Shown piece by piece: positions 28,659 through 37,518 of a stretch of DNA of 64,000 nt. Origin of the DNA: Vibrio maritimus (lineage in GTDB: Bacteria > Pseudomonadota > Gammaproteobacteria > Enterobacterales > Vibrionaceae). Each line of letters opens with the position of its first letter. Position 1 is the stretch's first letter. The notes below the pieces were generated by a model. It saw nothing but the letters and a program-made list of their open reading frames with translations. It made no database searches and was not told the origin of the DNA. Made by a program: the position numbers and the translations under genes. The stretch covers positions 806,001 to 870,000 of the forward strand of contig NZ_CP090438.1 in the NCBI RefSeq assembly GCF_021441885.1. Direction: 5' to 3'.

Positions 28659-29290
28659 TGGCTGATGCTAAAGAAATGAAGAAGAGCCTGATGGCACCGG
28701 TGTTGGATAACAACCCGATCGCTCTTCAAGTTCTTGGTGTGTGTTCTGCTCTAGCAGTAACCACAAAACTAGAGACAGCATTTGTTATGACGCTGGCGGT
28801 AATTTTCGTTACTGCACTGTCTAACTTCTTCGTATCTCTAATTCGTAACCATATCCCAAATAGCGTTCGTATCATCGTACAGATGGCGATCATTGCATCT
28901 TTGGTAATCGTTGTTGACCAAATCCTGAAAGCGTACCTTTACGATATCTCTAAGCAGCTTTCGGTATTCGTTGGTCTAATCATTACTAACTGTATCGTAA
29001 TGGGTCGTGCGGAAGCATTTGCTATGAAGTCTGCGCCACTACCATCGCTTATCGACGGTATTGGTAACGGTCTAGGCTATGGCTTCGTTCTTATTACTGT
29101 TGGCTTCTTCCGTGAACTGTTTGGTTCAGGCAAGCTATTCGGTCTGGAAGTACTTCCGCTAGTAAGTAACGGTGGTTGGTATCAGCCAAACGGCATGATG
29201 CTGCTAGCGCCTTCTGCGTTCTTCCTAATCGGCTTCCTGATCTGGGCAATTCGTACAATTAGGCCAGAACAAGTAGAAGCGAAGGAGTAA
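28658..29290 (+). CDS. nqrD: Na+-NQR subunit D
   Basis: NqrD is a six-helix membrane subunit. With NqrE it forms an antiparallel pair that holds an intramembrane iron centre. The cysteines [13 protein letters not shown] and [13 protein letters not shown] are the likely iron ligands. Length (210) is standard. Its start shares the final base of nqrC. Confidence 0.97.
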   Translation: MADAKEMKKSLMAPVLDNNPIALQVLGVCSALAVTTKLETAFVMTLAVIFVTALSNFFVSLIRNHIPNSVRIIVQMAIIASLVIVVDQILKAYLYDISKQLSVFVGLIITNCIVMGRAEAFAMKSAPLPSLIDGIGNGLGYGFVLITVGFFRELFGSGKLFGLEVLPLVSNGGWYQPNGMMLLAPSAFFLIGFLIWAIRTIRPEQVEAKE

Positions 29291-29297
29291 GGCTGTC

Positions 29298-29894
29298 ATG
29301 GAACATTATATTAGCTTAATGGTTAAGTCGATTTTCATCGAAAACCTTGCGCTTTCTTTCTTCCTAGGTATGTGTACATTCCTAGCGGTATCGAAAAAGG
29401 TTAAGACCTCTTTCGGTCTAGGTGTTGCGGTTATCGTTGTACTGACAGTGGCAGTACCGGTGAACAACCTGCTTTACAACCTAGTTCTTAAAGAAAATGC
29501 ATTGGTGGCAGGTGTCGACCTTAGCTTTCTAAACTTTATTACCTTTATCGGTGTAATCGCAGCACTAGTACAGATCCTTGAGATGGTACTAGACCGCTTC
29601 TTCCCACCTTTGTATAACGCACTGGGTATCTTCCTACCGCTAATCACGGTGAACTGTGCGATCTTTGGTGGCGTATCATTCATGGTACAACGTGATTACA
29701 ACTTTGCAGAATCTGTCGTGTACGGTTTTGGTTCTGGTGTGGGTTGGATGCTAGCTATCGTTGCGCTAGCAGGTATCCGTGAGAAGATGAAGTACTCTGA
29801 CGTTCCTCCTGGTCTTCGTGGTCTTGGTATCACGTTCATCACGGTAGGTCTGATGGCACTGGGCTTCATGTCATTCTCTGGTGTTCAACTGTAA
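29298..29894 (+). CDS. nqrE: Na+-NQR subunit E
   Basis: NqrE is homologous to NqrD and pairs with it. The iron-ligand cysteines lie in [14 protein letters not shown] and [11 protein letters not shown]. The 198-residue protein is nearly all membrane helix. It follows nqrD by 7 bases. Confidence 0.97.
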   Translation: MEHYISLMVKSIFIENLALSFFLGMCTFLAVSKKVKTSFGLGVAVIVVLTVAVPVNNLLYNLVLKENALVAGVDLSFLNFITFIGVIAALVQILEMVLDRFFPPLYNALGIFLPLITVNCAIFGGVSFMVQRDYNFAESVVYGFGSGVGWMLAIVALAGIREKMKYSDVPPGLRGLGITFITVGLMALGFMSFSGVQL

Positions 29895-29911
29895 GGTATA
29901 AGGAATAGTCA

Positions 29912-31135
29912 ATGGACATTATTCTAGGTGTAGTGATGTTTACGCTGATTGTTCTAGCCCTAGTTTTGGTGATTTTGTTCGCCAAATCTAAGCTAGTACC
30001 AACAGGCGACATCACGATCTCTGTAAACGAAAACCCTGATCTCGCGATCACCACACAACCAGGTGGCAAATTATTGAATGCACTAGCTGGCGCTGGCGTA
30101 TTCGTATCATCTGCTTGTGGTGGCGGTGGCTCTTGTGGTCAGTGTCGAGTAAAAGTGAAATCTGGCGGTGGTGACATTCTACCAACTGAGCTTGACCATA
30201 TCTCAAAAGGTGAAGCGCGTGAAGGTGAGCGTCTAGCGTGTCAGGTAGCAATGAAGACTGACATGGACATCGAGCTTCCAGAAGAGATCTTCGGCGTTAA
30301 GAAGTGGGAATGTACTGTTATCTCTAACGATAACAAAGCGACATTCATCAAAGAGCTTAAGCTACAAATCCCAGATGGCGAATCAGTACCTTTCCGTGCT
30401 GGTGGTTACATCCAGATTGAAGCACCTGCTCACCACGTTAAATACTCTGACTTCGACGTACCAGAAGAGTACCGTGAAGATTGGGACAAGTTTAACCTGT
30501 TCCGCTACGAGTCAGTCGTTAACGAAGAGTGCATTCGTGCATACTCAATGGCTAACTACCCAGAAGAAGAAGGCATTATTATGCTGAACGTGCGTATCGC
30601 TACGCCGCCGCCTAATAATCCTGATGTACCACCTGGTATCATGTCTTCGTTCATCTGGTCACTGAAAGAAGGTGATAAGTGTACGATCTCTGGTCCATTT
30701 GGTGAGTTCTTCGCGAAAGATACTGACAACGAGATGGTCTTCATCGGTGGTGGTGCTGGTATGGCACCAATGCGTTCGCACATCTTTGACCAACTTAAGC
30801 GTCTGAAGTCTAAGCGTAAGATGTCATTCTGGTATGGTGCTCGTTCTCGTCGCGAAATGTTCTACGTGGAAGATTTCGATGGCCTACAAGCTGAAAACGA
30901 CAACTTCCAGTGGCACGTTGCACTGTCTGACCCAATGCCAGAAGATAACTGGGATGGTTACACAGGTTTCATCCATAACGTAATCTATGAGAACTACCTC
31001 AAAGATCACGAAGCGCCAGAAGATTGTGAATACTACATGTGTGGTCCACCAATGATGAACGCGGCTGTAATCGGCATGCTGAAAGATCTTGGTGTAGAGG
31101 ATGAAAACATCCTTCTAGATGACTTCGGTGGTTAA
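29912..31135 (+). CDS. nqrF: Na+-NQR subunit F
   Basis: NqrF is the NADH-oxidising entry subunit. It has one N-terminal membrane helix, then a [2Fe-2S] ferredoxin domain (Cys-69, Cys-75, Cys-78, Cys-110; [14 protein letters not shown]), an FAD domain ([11 protein letters not shown]) and a C-terminal NADH domain ([16 protein letters not shown]). Length is 407 residues. A wobble-paired terminator follows it. Confidence 0.97.
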   Translation: MDIILGVVMFTLIVLALVLVILFAKSKLVPTGDITISVNENPDLAITTQPGGKLLNALAGAGVFVSSACGGGGSCGQCRVKVKSGGGDILPTELDHISKGEAREGERLACQVAMKTDMDIELPEEIFGVKKWECTVISNDNKATFIKELKLQIPDGESVPFRAGGYIQIEAPAHHVKYSDFDVPEEYREDWDKFNLFRYESVVNEECIRAYSMANYPEEEGIIMLNVRIATPPPNNPDVPPGIMSSFIWSLKEGDKCTISGPFGEFFAKDTDNEMVFIGGGAGMAPMRSHIFDQLKRLKSKRKMSFWYGARSRREMFYVEDFDGLQAENDNFQWHVALSDPMPEDNWDGYTGFIHNVIYENYLKDHEAPEDCEYYMCGPPMMNAAVIGMLKDLGVEDENILLDDFGG

Positions 31136-31155
31136 TCTTCCTTGAAGTAATGAAC

Positions 31156-31189
31156 ATGGCTGGCTCATGTGAGCTGGCCATTTGTTTTT
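31156..31189 (+). terminator. Terminator after nqrF
   Basis: ATGGCTGGCTC pairs with GAGCTGGCCAT through two G-U wobbles around ATGT, followed by TTGTTTTT. It may partly separate nqrA-F from apbE. Confidence 0.7.
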
Positions 31190-31286
31190 AGAAATTGAGC
31201 AAAATAAAGAGTGCTTTCTTTTACAGGAACATCATTCAAGATGTTGTAAACGTGAGTATTTTTAAATTCATTAGGTGAGTAAAGGC

Positions 31287-32312
31287 ATGTTTCATCTAAC
31301 CAAACAGTTAAAGGTTATCGTTGTCAGTTTGTTCGCAGCTTTTGTACTGACGGCTTGCGGCAACAGTCGTGAACAAGTGCACTTGAGCGGTCCGACGATG
31401 GGCACCATATACAACGTGAAGTACATTACGGTTGATAATGGTCCAAAACCTGAGAAAATTCAGGCGGAAATTAATCGCTTGCTTGAACAAGTCAATGACC
31501 AGATGTCGACCTATCGACAAGATTCAGAGCTGAGCCGCTTTAACCGCTTTTTCGGCACAGAATCGTTTCCTGTGTCTAAGCAAACGGCGATTGTGGTAAA
31601 AGAAGCCATCAGACTGAATGAAGTGACGTTAGGCGCGCTGGATGTGACGGTTGGTCCTTTGGTCAACTTATGGGGTTTTGGCCCTGAAGCTCGCCCAGAA
31701 GTCGTGCCTTCTGACGAGGAATTAGCCAAGCGTAAAGCTCAGACAGGTATTCAACACCTATCAGCGACGGATACAACATTGAAGAAAGATCTGCACGGTC
31801 TTTATGTCGATTTGTCGACGATTGCGAAAGGCTGGGGTGTGGATGTTCTTGCTGATTACCTTGATCGCGTAGGTATTGAAGATTACATGGTTGAGGTAGG
31901 TGGTGAGATGCGCCTTAAAGGCCTCAATCGTGAAGGTGTAAAATGGCGTATCGCCATTGAGAAACCATCTATCGACGAGCGCAGTGTTCAAGAAATCATT
32001 GAGCCTGGCGATATGGCGATTGCCACATCAGGTGATTATCGCAATTACTTCGAAAAAGAAGGTGTGCGCTACTCACACATCATCGATCCATCAACGGGTA
32101 AGCCAATCAATAATAAGGTGGTTTCAGTCACGGTATTGGATAAGTCGTCAATGACGGCAGACGGTCTTGCGACGGGTTTGATGGTGTTGGGTGAAGAGAA
32201 AGCATTACAAGTAGCAGAGCAACATAGCATTCCTGCACTTATTATTGTAAAAACAGAAGATGGCTTTAACGAGATTGCTTCAGAAGCATTTAAGCCTTAC
32301 CTAAACAAATAA
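31287..32312 (+). CDS. apbE: FAD:protein FMN transferase ApbE
   Basis: ApbE attaches FMN to threonines of NqrB and NqrC in the periplasm. The lipoprotein signal ends at LTAC (Cys-24). The GPTMGTIYNVKY start of the catalytic domain and the DLSTIAKGWGVD and TSGDYRNYF segments are typical. I chose ATG 31287 (341 residues), preceded by AGGTG; an in-frame GTG lies 12 bases earlier. Its place right after nqrF matches its job. Confidence 0.95.
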   Translation: MFHLTKQLKVIVVSLFAAFVLTACGNSREQVHLSGPTMGTIYNVKYITVDNGPKPEKIQAEINRLLEQVNDQMSTYRQDSELSRFNRFFGTESFPVSKQTAIVVKEAIRLNEVTLGALDVTVGPLVNLWGFGPEARPEVVPSDEELAKRKAQTGIQHLSATDTTLKKDLHGLYVDLSTIAKGWGVDVLADYLDRVGIEDYMVEVGGEMRLKGLNREGVKWRIAIEKPSIDERSVQEIIEPGDMAIATSGDYRNYFEKEGVRYSHIIDPSTGKPINNKVVSVTVLDKSSMTADGLATGLMVLGEEKALQVAEQHSIPALIIVKTEDGFNEIASEAFKPYLNK

Positions 32313-32324
32313 CGGGTGACCAAT

Positions 32325-32558
32325 ATGAGTACATTTCTAATTACCTTCGGAATTTTTCTAACCGTTATTGTTGCAATGTCGGTTGGCTACATCTTCCAAA
32401 AGAAAGTCGTAAAAGGCAGCTGTGGTGGCCTAGGTGCGCTAAGCATAGATAAAGTGTGTAACTGCCCAGAGCCGTGTGATGCACGTAAAAAGCGTGAAGC
32501 GCGTGAGCAAGCTCGTGCGGAGAAGCTTGCAGCTTGGGAAAAAGATCGCATCGCGTAA
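32325..32558 (+). CDS. nqrM: Na+-NQR maturation protein NqrM
   Basis: NqrM is a small membrane protein with four conserved cysteines (33, 45, 47 and 51), needed to insert the iron centre of NqrD/E. One N-terminal membrane helix is followed by GSCGGLGAL, CNCPEPC and a basic tail. I chose ATG 32325 (77 residues, GGTGA upstream). Its place after apbE completes the NQR biogenesis cluster. Confidence 0.94.
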   Translation: MSTFLITFGIFLTVIVAMSVGYIFQKKVVKGSCGGLGALSIDKVCNCPEPCDARKKREAREQARAEKLAAWEKDRIA

Positions 32559-32584
32559 TCCGAGTTCGGCATAGAATTAACAGC

Positions 32585-32614
32585 AAAGACCAGAGTAACC
32601 CTCTGGTCTTTTTT
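32585..32614 (+). terminator. Terminator after nqrM
   Basis: AAAGACCAGAG-TAACC-CTCTGGTCTTTTTT is a strong stem with a T-run. Confidence 0.9.
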
Positions 32615-32648
32615 GTTGGTCTGATGAACAAAACGGCGTATACTTTAA

Positions 32649-32664
32649 CTGTATAAATAAACAG
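32649..32664. promoter_or_regulatory. LexA (SOS) box upstream of dinB
   Basis: CTGTATAAATAAACAG matches the CTGT-N8-ACAG LexA operator with an A/T-rich centre. It lies 11 bases before the dinB start, so dinB is predicted to be SOS-regulated. Confidence 0.8.
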
Positions 32665-32675
32665 TTCAATAAGCC

Positions 32676-33743
32676 GTGTCCGATTCCATTCGAAAATTTA
32701 TTCATGTAGATATGGATTGCTTTTACGCAGCCGTAGAGATGCGTGACAATCCACATTATCGTGGCAAACCACTGGCTGTAGGCGGCAGTGAACGTCAGCG
32801 AGGCGTGATCAGTACCTGCAATTATGAAGCGCGCAAATTTGGTGTTCGCTCTGCGATGCCGACTGCGCAAGCACTCAAATTGTGTCCGAACTTGCTGTTG
32901 GTTCCAGGAAGAATGGAGGTATACAAAGAGACCTCCAAACACATTCGAGAGATCTTCTCTCGTTATACTTCGCTTATTGAACCGCTTTCCCTTGATGAAG
33001 CCTACTTGGATGTCACCGAGTCTCTACACTGCCAAAATTCAGCAACTCGTATCGCACAGAGTATTCGCAATGATATTTGGAATGAACTCCAATTAACGGC
33101 TTCGGCGGGCGTTGCACCGCTAAAGTTTCTCGCCAAAATCGCATCGGATTTGAATAAGCCAAATGGTCAGTGCGTTATTCCTCCTGACAAGGTACAAGAG
33201 GTTGTCGATGGTCTCGATCTCGGCAAGATACCTGGTGTGGGAAAGGTGAGCCTAGAGAAGCTTAATAACGCCGGGCTATTTACCTGCCACGACGTGCGTA
33301 CCAGTGATTATCGAGAGTTAATCATGAAATTTGGTCGTATGGGGGCGTCGCTGTGGAAAAAAAGCCACGGGATAGATGAGCGCGAGGTTGTAGTAGAACG
33401 AGAGCGTAAATCGATAGGTGTCGAAAGAACCTTTTCTCAAAACATCAGCCAGTACGATGAATGCTGGCAAGTGATTGAAAACAAGCTTTTCCCAGAGCTG
33501 AAACAGCGTCTAGAGAGAGCACAGCCGAAACGTAACGTTATCAAACAAGGCATCAAAGTGAAGTTCGCTGACTTCAAACTGACCACCATTGAGCATGTCC
33601 ATAATCAGCTCGATCTCGAATACTTTAAAGATCTATTGCGTGAAGTTCTTGAACGGCAAAATGGGCGTGAAATTCGCCTTTTGGGCTTAAGCGTCATGTT
33701 AGAGCCTCTCGAAAATGCACGCCAATTGACGATGTTTGAGTAA
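32676..33743 (+). CDS. dinB: DNA polymerase IV DinB
   Basis: This Y-family translesion polymerase has catalytic acids in HVDMDCFYAAVE (Asp-12, Asp-14) and in SLDEAYLDV near residue 108. The C-terminal QLTMF is a beta-clamp-binding motif. Length is 355 residues. The start is GTG. A LexA box is present upstream. Confidence 0.96.
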   Translation: MSDSIRKFIHVDMDCFYAAVEMRDNPHYRGKPLAVGGSERQRGVISTCNYEARKFGVRSAMPTAQALKLCPNLLLVPGRMEVYKETSKHIREIFSRYTSLIEPLSLDEAYLDVTESLHCQNSATRIAQSIRNDIWNELQLTASAGVAPLKFLAKIASDLNKPNGQCVIPPDKVQEVVDGLDLGKIPGVGKVSLEKLNNAGLFTCHDVRTSDYRELIMKFGRMGASLWKKSHGIDEREVVVERERKSIGVERTFSQNISQYDECWQVIENKLFPELKQRLERAQPKRNVIKQGIKVKFADFKLTTIEHVHNQLDLEYFKDLLREVLERQNGREIRLLGLSVMLEPLENARQLTMFE

Positions 33744-33838
33744 ATTCCAGTGACTAACCATCGATTGTTTGCGTGGCAACCCACGGCTCGATATAGTGAG
33801 CGAGTTTAATTTGTCTCGATATGCCGAGTAGGAGAAAC

Positions 33839-34315
33839 ATGGATAAGCAGGTACTCATTGACGAACTCATTGAACAGCTCGAACAGCAAATCACCACCTT
33901 AAACTCTGCGATGGAGCAGACAGTAGATGCGGCGACGAACGAAGAAACGGTGCCTGAGCATAAATACGACACGCTAGCATTAGAGGCGTCTTATCTTGCC
34001 CACGGACAAGCGATGCGATTAGAAGAAATAAGGCGCGACATCTCAACGCTAAAGGCGTTTTCGTTGAATGATTTTACCAGTGATAGTGCAATATCTTTGG
34101 GGGCATTGGTCGAGTTAGAAGACGTCAATGAAGAACACAGCTACTATTTTCTGTTGCCTACAGCAGGTGGCGCTAGGCTAGCTAACGAAAGCGTGGTGGT
34201 AGTGACACCGCACTCACCTCTGGGTAAAGCGCTTAAAGGCGGTGTTGTAGACGATGAGGTTAGTGTCCTCATCGGAGACCAGCGCCGCGGCTATGATATT
34301 ATCTCAATTTGCTAG
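33839..34315 (+). CDS. GreA/GreB C-terminal-domain protein (Rnk-like)
   Basis: This 158-residue protein has an N-terminal helical coiled-coil-like segment (ELIEQLEQQITTLNSAMEQ) and a C-terminal FKBP-like GreA/GreB domain ending TPHSPLGKALKGGVVDDEVS. It resembles Rnk and other Gre-related proteins that bind RNA polymerase. The acidic tip of true GreA is not obvious, so transcript-cleavage activity is uncertain. I chose ATG 33839 because of AGGAGA upstream. Confidence 0.85.
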   Translation: MDKQVLIDELIEQLEQQITTLNSAMEQTVDAATNEETVPEHKYDTLALEASYLAHGQAMRLEEIRRDISTLKAFSLNDFTSDSAISLGALVELEDVNEEHSYYFLLPTAGGARLANESVVVVTPHSPLGKALKGGVVDDEVSVLIGDQRRGYDIISIC

Positions 34316-34332
34316 TAGGGAAGGGACATCAA

Positions 34333-35097
34333 ATGAACATTAAAACCCGTTTTGGTATTGTTGCTACGAGCCTATTTTTCACCGTTCCTAATGCCTATGC
34401 GTTAGGGCAGTGTGGAGTAGATATAAAGAATGAAGTTCATTTAAATGGTGAACAAGTCGAAGTGGTTAACGATGCTGCCTCGTCTCGCGTGCTGATTGAT
34501 GAAAACAACAACCTGTTTATCAATGGTGAGCAAGTTACCCTAGATTCAGCTCAGCAAAAAGCGCTCGATAGCTATCGAGAGAACATGAACACCTATGTAC
34601 CTAAAGCAAAAGAGCTAGCGGCAAGTGGTTTAGCCATTACCAACGATCTTATCGATGATGTTGCCGCAAGTTTTGATGACTCCGAAGCGTTCAATAATGT
34701 TAAGACCGCACTCGCTGAGTTTTTTGCCGATGTTCAATCGCGTTACCAGCAAGGTGATGAGTTTGTTTTACAGTCAGATGCGTTTAGCTCGTTTATGGAT
34801 AACTGGGAGCAGGACCTAGCGAAAGCAAAAGAAGTGTTCAACAAAGAATTTATGAGTAGCGCATTCACTGCACTTCAAGAAAAGATGCAGCAAGAAGGTA
34901 GCCTAAATCTGACAGAACTGTCTAAGCAGTATAATGAACTCAAAGAGCGTATGTCGGGCACGCTAGAGCAGCAATCTGAGTCTCTTCAAAAACAAGCTAA
35001 GGATTATTGCGACTCACTAAATGATGTTGCTGAGGAAGAGCAACAGCTTCACAAAAAGATTCCTGAGTTGAAGGATTATCAGGTTTTTACTATTTAG
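34333..35097 (+). CDS. YggN family periplasmic protein (DUF2884)
   Basis: The signal peptide ends NAYA, followed by LGQCGVDIKNEVHLNG, typical of the DUF2884/YggN family. The rest is largely helical and acidic, with coiled-coil-like heptads near the C-terminus and a second Cys (DYCDSLNDV) that could form a disulfide with the first. Length is 254 residues. Start 34333 follows AAGGGA. Function is unknown. Confidence 0.88.
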   Translation: MNIKTRFGIVATSLFFTVPNAYALGQCGVDIKNEVHLNGEQVEVVNDAASSRVLIDENNNLFINGEQVTLDSAQQKALDSYRENMNTYVPKAKELAASGLAITNDLIDDVAASFDDSEAFNNVKTALAEFFADVQSRYQQGDEFVLQSDAFSSFMDNWEQDLAKAKEVFNKEFMSSAFTALQEKMQQEGSLNLTELSKQYNELKERMSGTLEQQSESLQKQAKDYCDSLNDVAEEEQQLHKKIPELKDYQVFTI

Positions 35098-35123
35098 ATT
35101 TTAAGCCTGCACCAAGCCTTGAG

Positions 35124-35291
35124 TAGATTCCTGCCTGCGCAGGAATGACGAATCTCTAGAATGAATGCACTCAAAATGGCCGTCACTCCAAAAACTGCCG
35201 TCACCCCACTAGCCGTGCGCCTGCGCACGCAGGGGTCTTCGCAAAGCGATCTCCAAGTCTCAAATAGATTCCTGTCTGCACAGGAATGACA
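35124..35291. repeat. Composite palindromic intergenic repeat
   Basis: Two direct copies of a roughly 26-base unit (35125-35150 and 35266-35291) each hold the near-palindrome TTCCTGYCTGCRCAGGAA. Between them lies a divergent unit, CCCC...GTGCGCCTGCGCAC...GGGG (35200-35237). Translation gives the familiar spurious peptide RHSCAGRNL, so I treat it as a REP-like mobile repeat. Confidence 0.75.
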
Positions 35292-35310
35292 CGAGCTGTC
35301 CACTGATGGT

Positions 35311-35460
35311 CACATAAGTAACACTTTAAACCGGGCACATAGGTAACAGTGTGATCCCAAAAAAGATAGCAATAAACAACGAATCGAACTTGTCCTAACT
35401 AATGCTCGTAAATTAATACTTACGGTCGCAAATCTCATCAATATTGGCCGATCCAACTAA
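35311..35460 (+). mobile_element. Possible insertion-sequence end remnant
   Basis: Direct repeats CACATAAGTAACA (35311-35323) and CACATAGGTAACA (35336-35348) resemble the terminal repeats of IS481-type elements. After them, an open frame at 35359-35460 reads KKDSNKQRIELVLTNARK, reminiscent of a transposase N-terminus, and then stops. No catalytic domain remains. This is inference from pattern memory. Confidence 0.35.
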
Positions 35461-35526
35461 ATAAATTGCTATATCCAAACTTTTATCTTATCGTACCAGC
35501 AAACTAGTACGTAAGAATAAATTGCA

Positions 35527-36894
35527 GTGGATATTTCAAACTCAACGACAGCTCCAAGAGAGCATTTTGGATCTCGATTAGGCTTTATTCTGGCTGCTGC
35601 GGGTGCAGCGGTTGGTTTGGGTAATATTTGGGGATTTCCTACTCAGGCAGCGAGCAATGGCGGCGGCGCATTCTTGCTTGTCTATTTAGTCATGATATTG
35701 GTGGTTGCATTTCCGATGCTGGTGGTCGAAATGGCGATAGGTCGTCATGGTCAAGCGAACCCAGTAGACAGTATGAAATCACTGACTAATCATCCGCTAG
35801 GCAAACGACTGGGCGGTTTAGTCGGTTGGATTGGCTTGATGGTGCCTTGCGCGGTACTAGCATTCTACTCAATCGTTGGCGGTTGGTTAATTTGCTTTCT
35901 CTTTGGTGCGCTGGCTGAAATCGTTGGTGCGAATGGACTTGCGGATTGGTTCAAAGGCTTTAGCGTCGAGCGTAATGTATTTGGTACTGTCCTTTTCTAT
36001 CTTCTGACGGTATTGATTGTCCAAGGTGGCGTGAAAAAGGGCATTGAGAAGTGGTCGACTCGCTTAATGCCATCGCTATTCATTCTTTTCGCTTTGCTGT
36101 TCGTCTACATCATGATGCAGCAAGGTGCGATGGAAGGTTTAAAGCACTATCTTATCCCTGATTTTGAGAAGGTATGGGATAGAAAGCTAATCCTAGCAGC
36201 GATGGGACAGGGCTTCTTTTCACTGACAATCGGTGGCTGCTCGATGCTTATTTACGGCTCTTACTTATCTAAGAAAGAGAATCTTCCGAAGATGGCGATG
36301 AATGTGACCTTGGTAGATACCTCAGTCGCCTTTATTGCCGGACTTGTTGTCATGCCAGCGATGTTTGTGGCGATGCAGAAAGGCGTTCAGATTTATGCTG
36401 AAGATGGTGCTTTATTGAGCTCAGATACGCTCGTGTTTACGGTATTGCCTTTAATGTTTGAGTCCTTAGGCCTACTTGGTCTTGTATTCTCGGTGGTGTT
36501 TTTTCTTCTTCTAACGATCGCGGCGCTTACGTCTTCTATCTCTATGCTTGAGTGCCCAGTGGCACTGGTAGATGAGCGCTTTAACACAGGACGTAAGAAG
36601 ACCAGTTGGGTGTTAGGCGCTGCTATCGCGCTGTTTAGCATTTATATCGTGTTTAACTTCGGCGAACTTTTTGGTTTGGTTGCAATGATTGCGACACAGT
36701 ACCTGCAGCCTATAGCGGCATTGTTGTTCTGCTTATTTGGAGGTTGGGTTTGGAGCCGAGCTGGCAAAGTCAAAGAGCTAGAGCAGGGTTGTCCAGACTT
36801 TCAGTTAGGTTGGTTTGGAAAGGTTTGGCCTTTCTACGTTAAATTTATCTGTCCGGTATTAGTGGTAACCGTTATTTGGGCATCATTTGGCTAG
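35527..36894 (+). CDS. Sodium-dependent transporter, NSS (SNF) family
   Basis: This 455-residue membrane protein belongs to the neurotransmitter:sodium symporter family, relatives of LeuT and MhsT that take up amino acids. Helix 1 carries AAGAAVGLGNIWGFPTQAASNGGG, containing the sodium- and substrate-binding unwound region. About 11-12 helices are visible. The start is GTG. The substrate cannot be read from the sequence. Confidence 0.9.
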   Translation: MDISNSTTAPREHFGSRLGFILAAAGAAVGLGNIWGFPTQAASNGGGAFLLVYLVMILVVAFPMLVVEMAIGRHGQANPVDSMKSLTNHPLGKRLGGLVGWIGLMVPCAVLAFYSIVGGWLICFLFGALAEIVGANGLADWFKGFSVERNVFGTVLFYLLTVLIVQGGVKKGIEKWSTRLMPSLFILFALLFVYIMMQQGAMEGLKHYLIPDFEKVWDRKLILAAMGQGFFSLTIGGCSMLIYGSYLSKKENLPKMAMNVTLVDTSVAFIAGLVVMPAMFVAMQKGVQIYAEDGALLSSDTLVFTVLPLMFESLGLLGLVFSVVFFLLLTIAALTSSISMLECPVALVDERFNTGRKKTSWVLGAAIALFSIYIVFNFGELFGLVAMIATQYLQPIAALLFCLFGGWVWSRAGKVKELEQGCPDFQLGWFGKVWPFYVKFICPVLVVTVIWASFG

Positions 36895-36920
36895 GCGCTA
36901 ATGAACCCTTAGAGCAAAAG

Positions 36921-36951
36921 AAAAACCGCCAAGCATAACTTGGCGGTTTTT
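36921..36951. terminator. Bidirectional terminator after the NSS transporter
   Basis: AAAAACCGCCAAG-CATAA-CTTGGCGGTTTTT is a perfect stem between convergent genes. Confidence 0.9.
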
Positions 36952-36972
36952 GTATTCTCCGACCGAGGAGCT

Positions 36973-37164
36973 CTAGCGGAACTGACCCGCTTCTGGTAAG
37001 AAATCAAAACCAGCGCTCGCCAGTTTCTCTATCAAGGCTGATTTACTGATATCGAAGTAATTCACCAGCTTATCCAAATCGCCACCAAAGTCATCTCTCA
37101 ACTTCATGTTGACGATGCTCATCAGCATAACCGGATCCATCGTTTCAAAATTGGCTAGATTCAT
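36973..37164 (-). CDS. DUF4250 family small protein
   Basis: This 63-residue protein begins MNLANFETMDPVMLMSIVNM, characteristic of DUF4250. It continues with NYFDISKSALIEKLASAGFD. It is probably a helical cytoplasmic protein of unknown function. It lies 10 bases after yaeP and is probably co-transcribed with it. Confidence 0.85.
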   Translation of the reverse strand: MNLANFETMDPVMLMSIVNMKLRDDFGGDLDKLVNYFDISKSALIEKLASAGFDFLPEAGQFR

Positions 37165-37174
37165 GGTGAGTTCT

Positions 37175-37381
37175 CTATTTGTCTTCGAAATCTGAAATCA
37201 GAAGGTTAGCGGCAGCAAAAGCGGCTTTTTCACGAACGTCTTTCGGTAGATTTTCATCTGCTGCGACATCATTAAGCGCACGAACCGCGCAAGAGATCGC
37301 TTGAGGGATGTAAGCCTGATCGCCACTGCCAATCTGAGCATAAATTTCACGAACCAATTCGCAACAACCGTAAACTTGCAT
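37175..37381 (-). CDS. yaeP: UPF0253 family protein YaeP
   Basis: This 68-residue protein ends [21 protein letters not shown] followed by ISDFEDK, matching the conserved YaeP C-terminus. Function is unknown. It is upstream of the DUF4250 gene. Confidence 0.88.
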   Translation of the reverse strand: MQVYGCCELVREIYAQIGSGDQAYIPQAISCAVRALNDVAADENLPKDVREKAAFAAANLLISDFEDK

Positions 37382-37463
37382 AGTGTCTTTCTCTATAAAT
37401 GATAACTGGTCTCAATATACACAGGCTGTATTCGAAACACAAAACTGGCGTTTGATATGAAAC

Positions 37464-37499
37464 AAAAAAGCCGATGTTTTGGTTAAACATCGGCTTTAT
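37464..37499 (-). terminator. Terminator after pepD
   Basis: AAGCCGATGTTT pairs with AAACATCGGCTT around TGGTT. On the minus strand a T-run follows, so it ends the pepD transcript. Confidence 0.88.
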
Positions 37500-37518
37500 A
37501 TTGGCTCAGTAGATTGGA

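Noticed and set aside
35094..35303. 69-residue minus-strand ORF containing RHSCAGRNL
   Set aside because: This peptide pattern is the usual translation of a palindromic intergenic repeat, not a gene.
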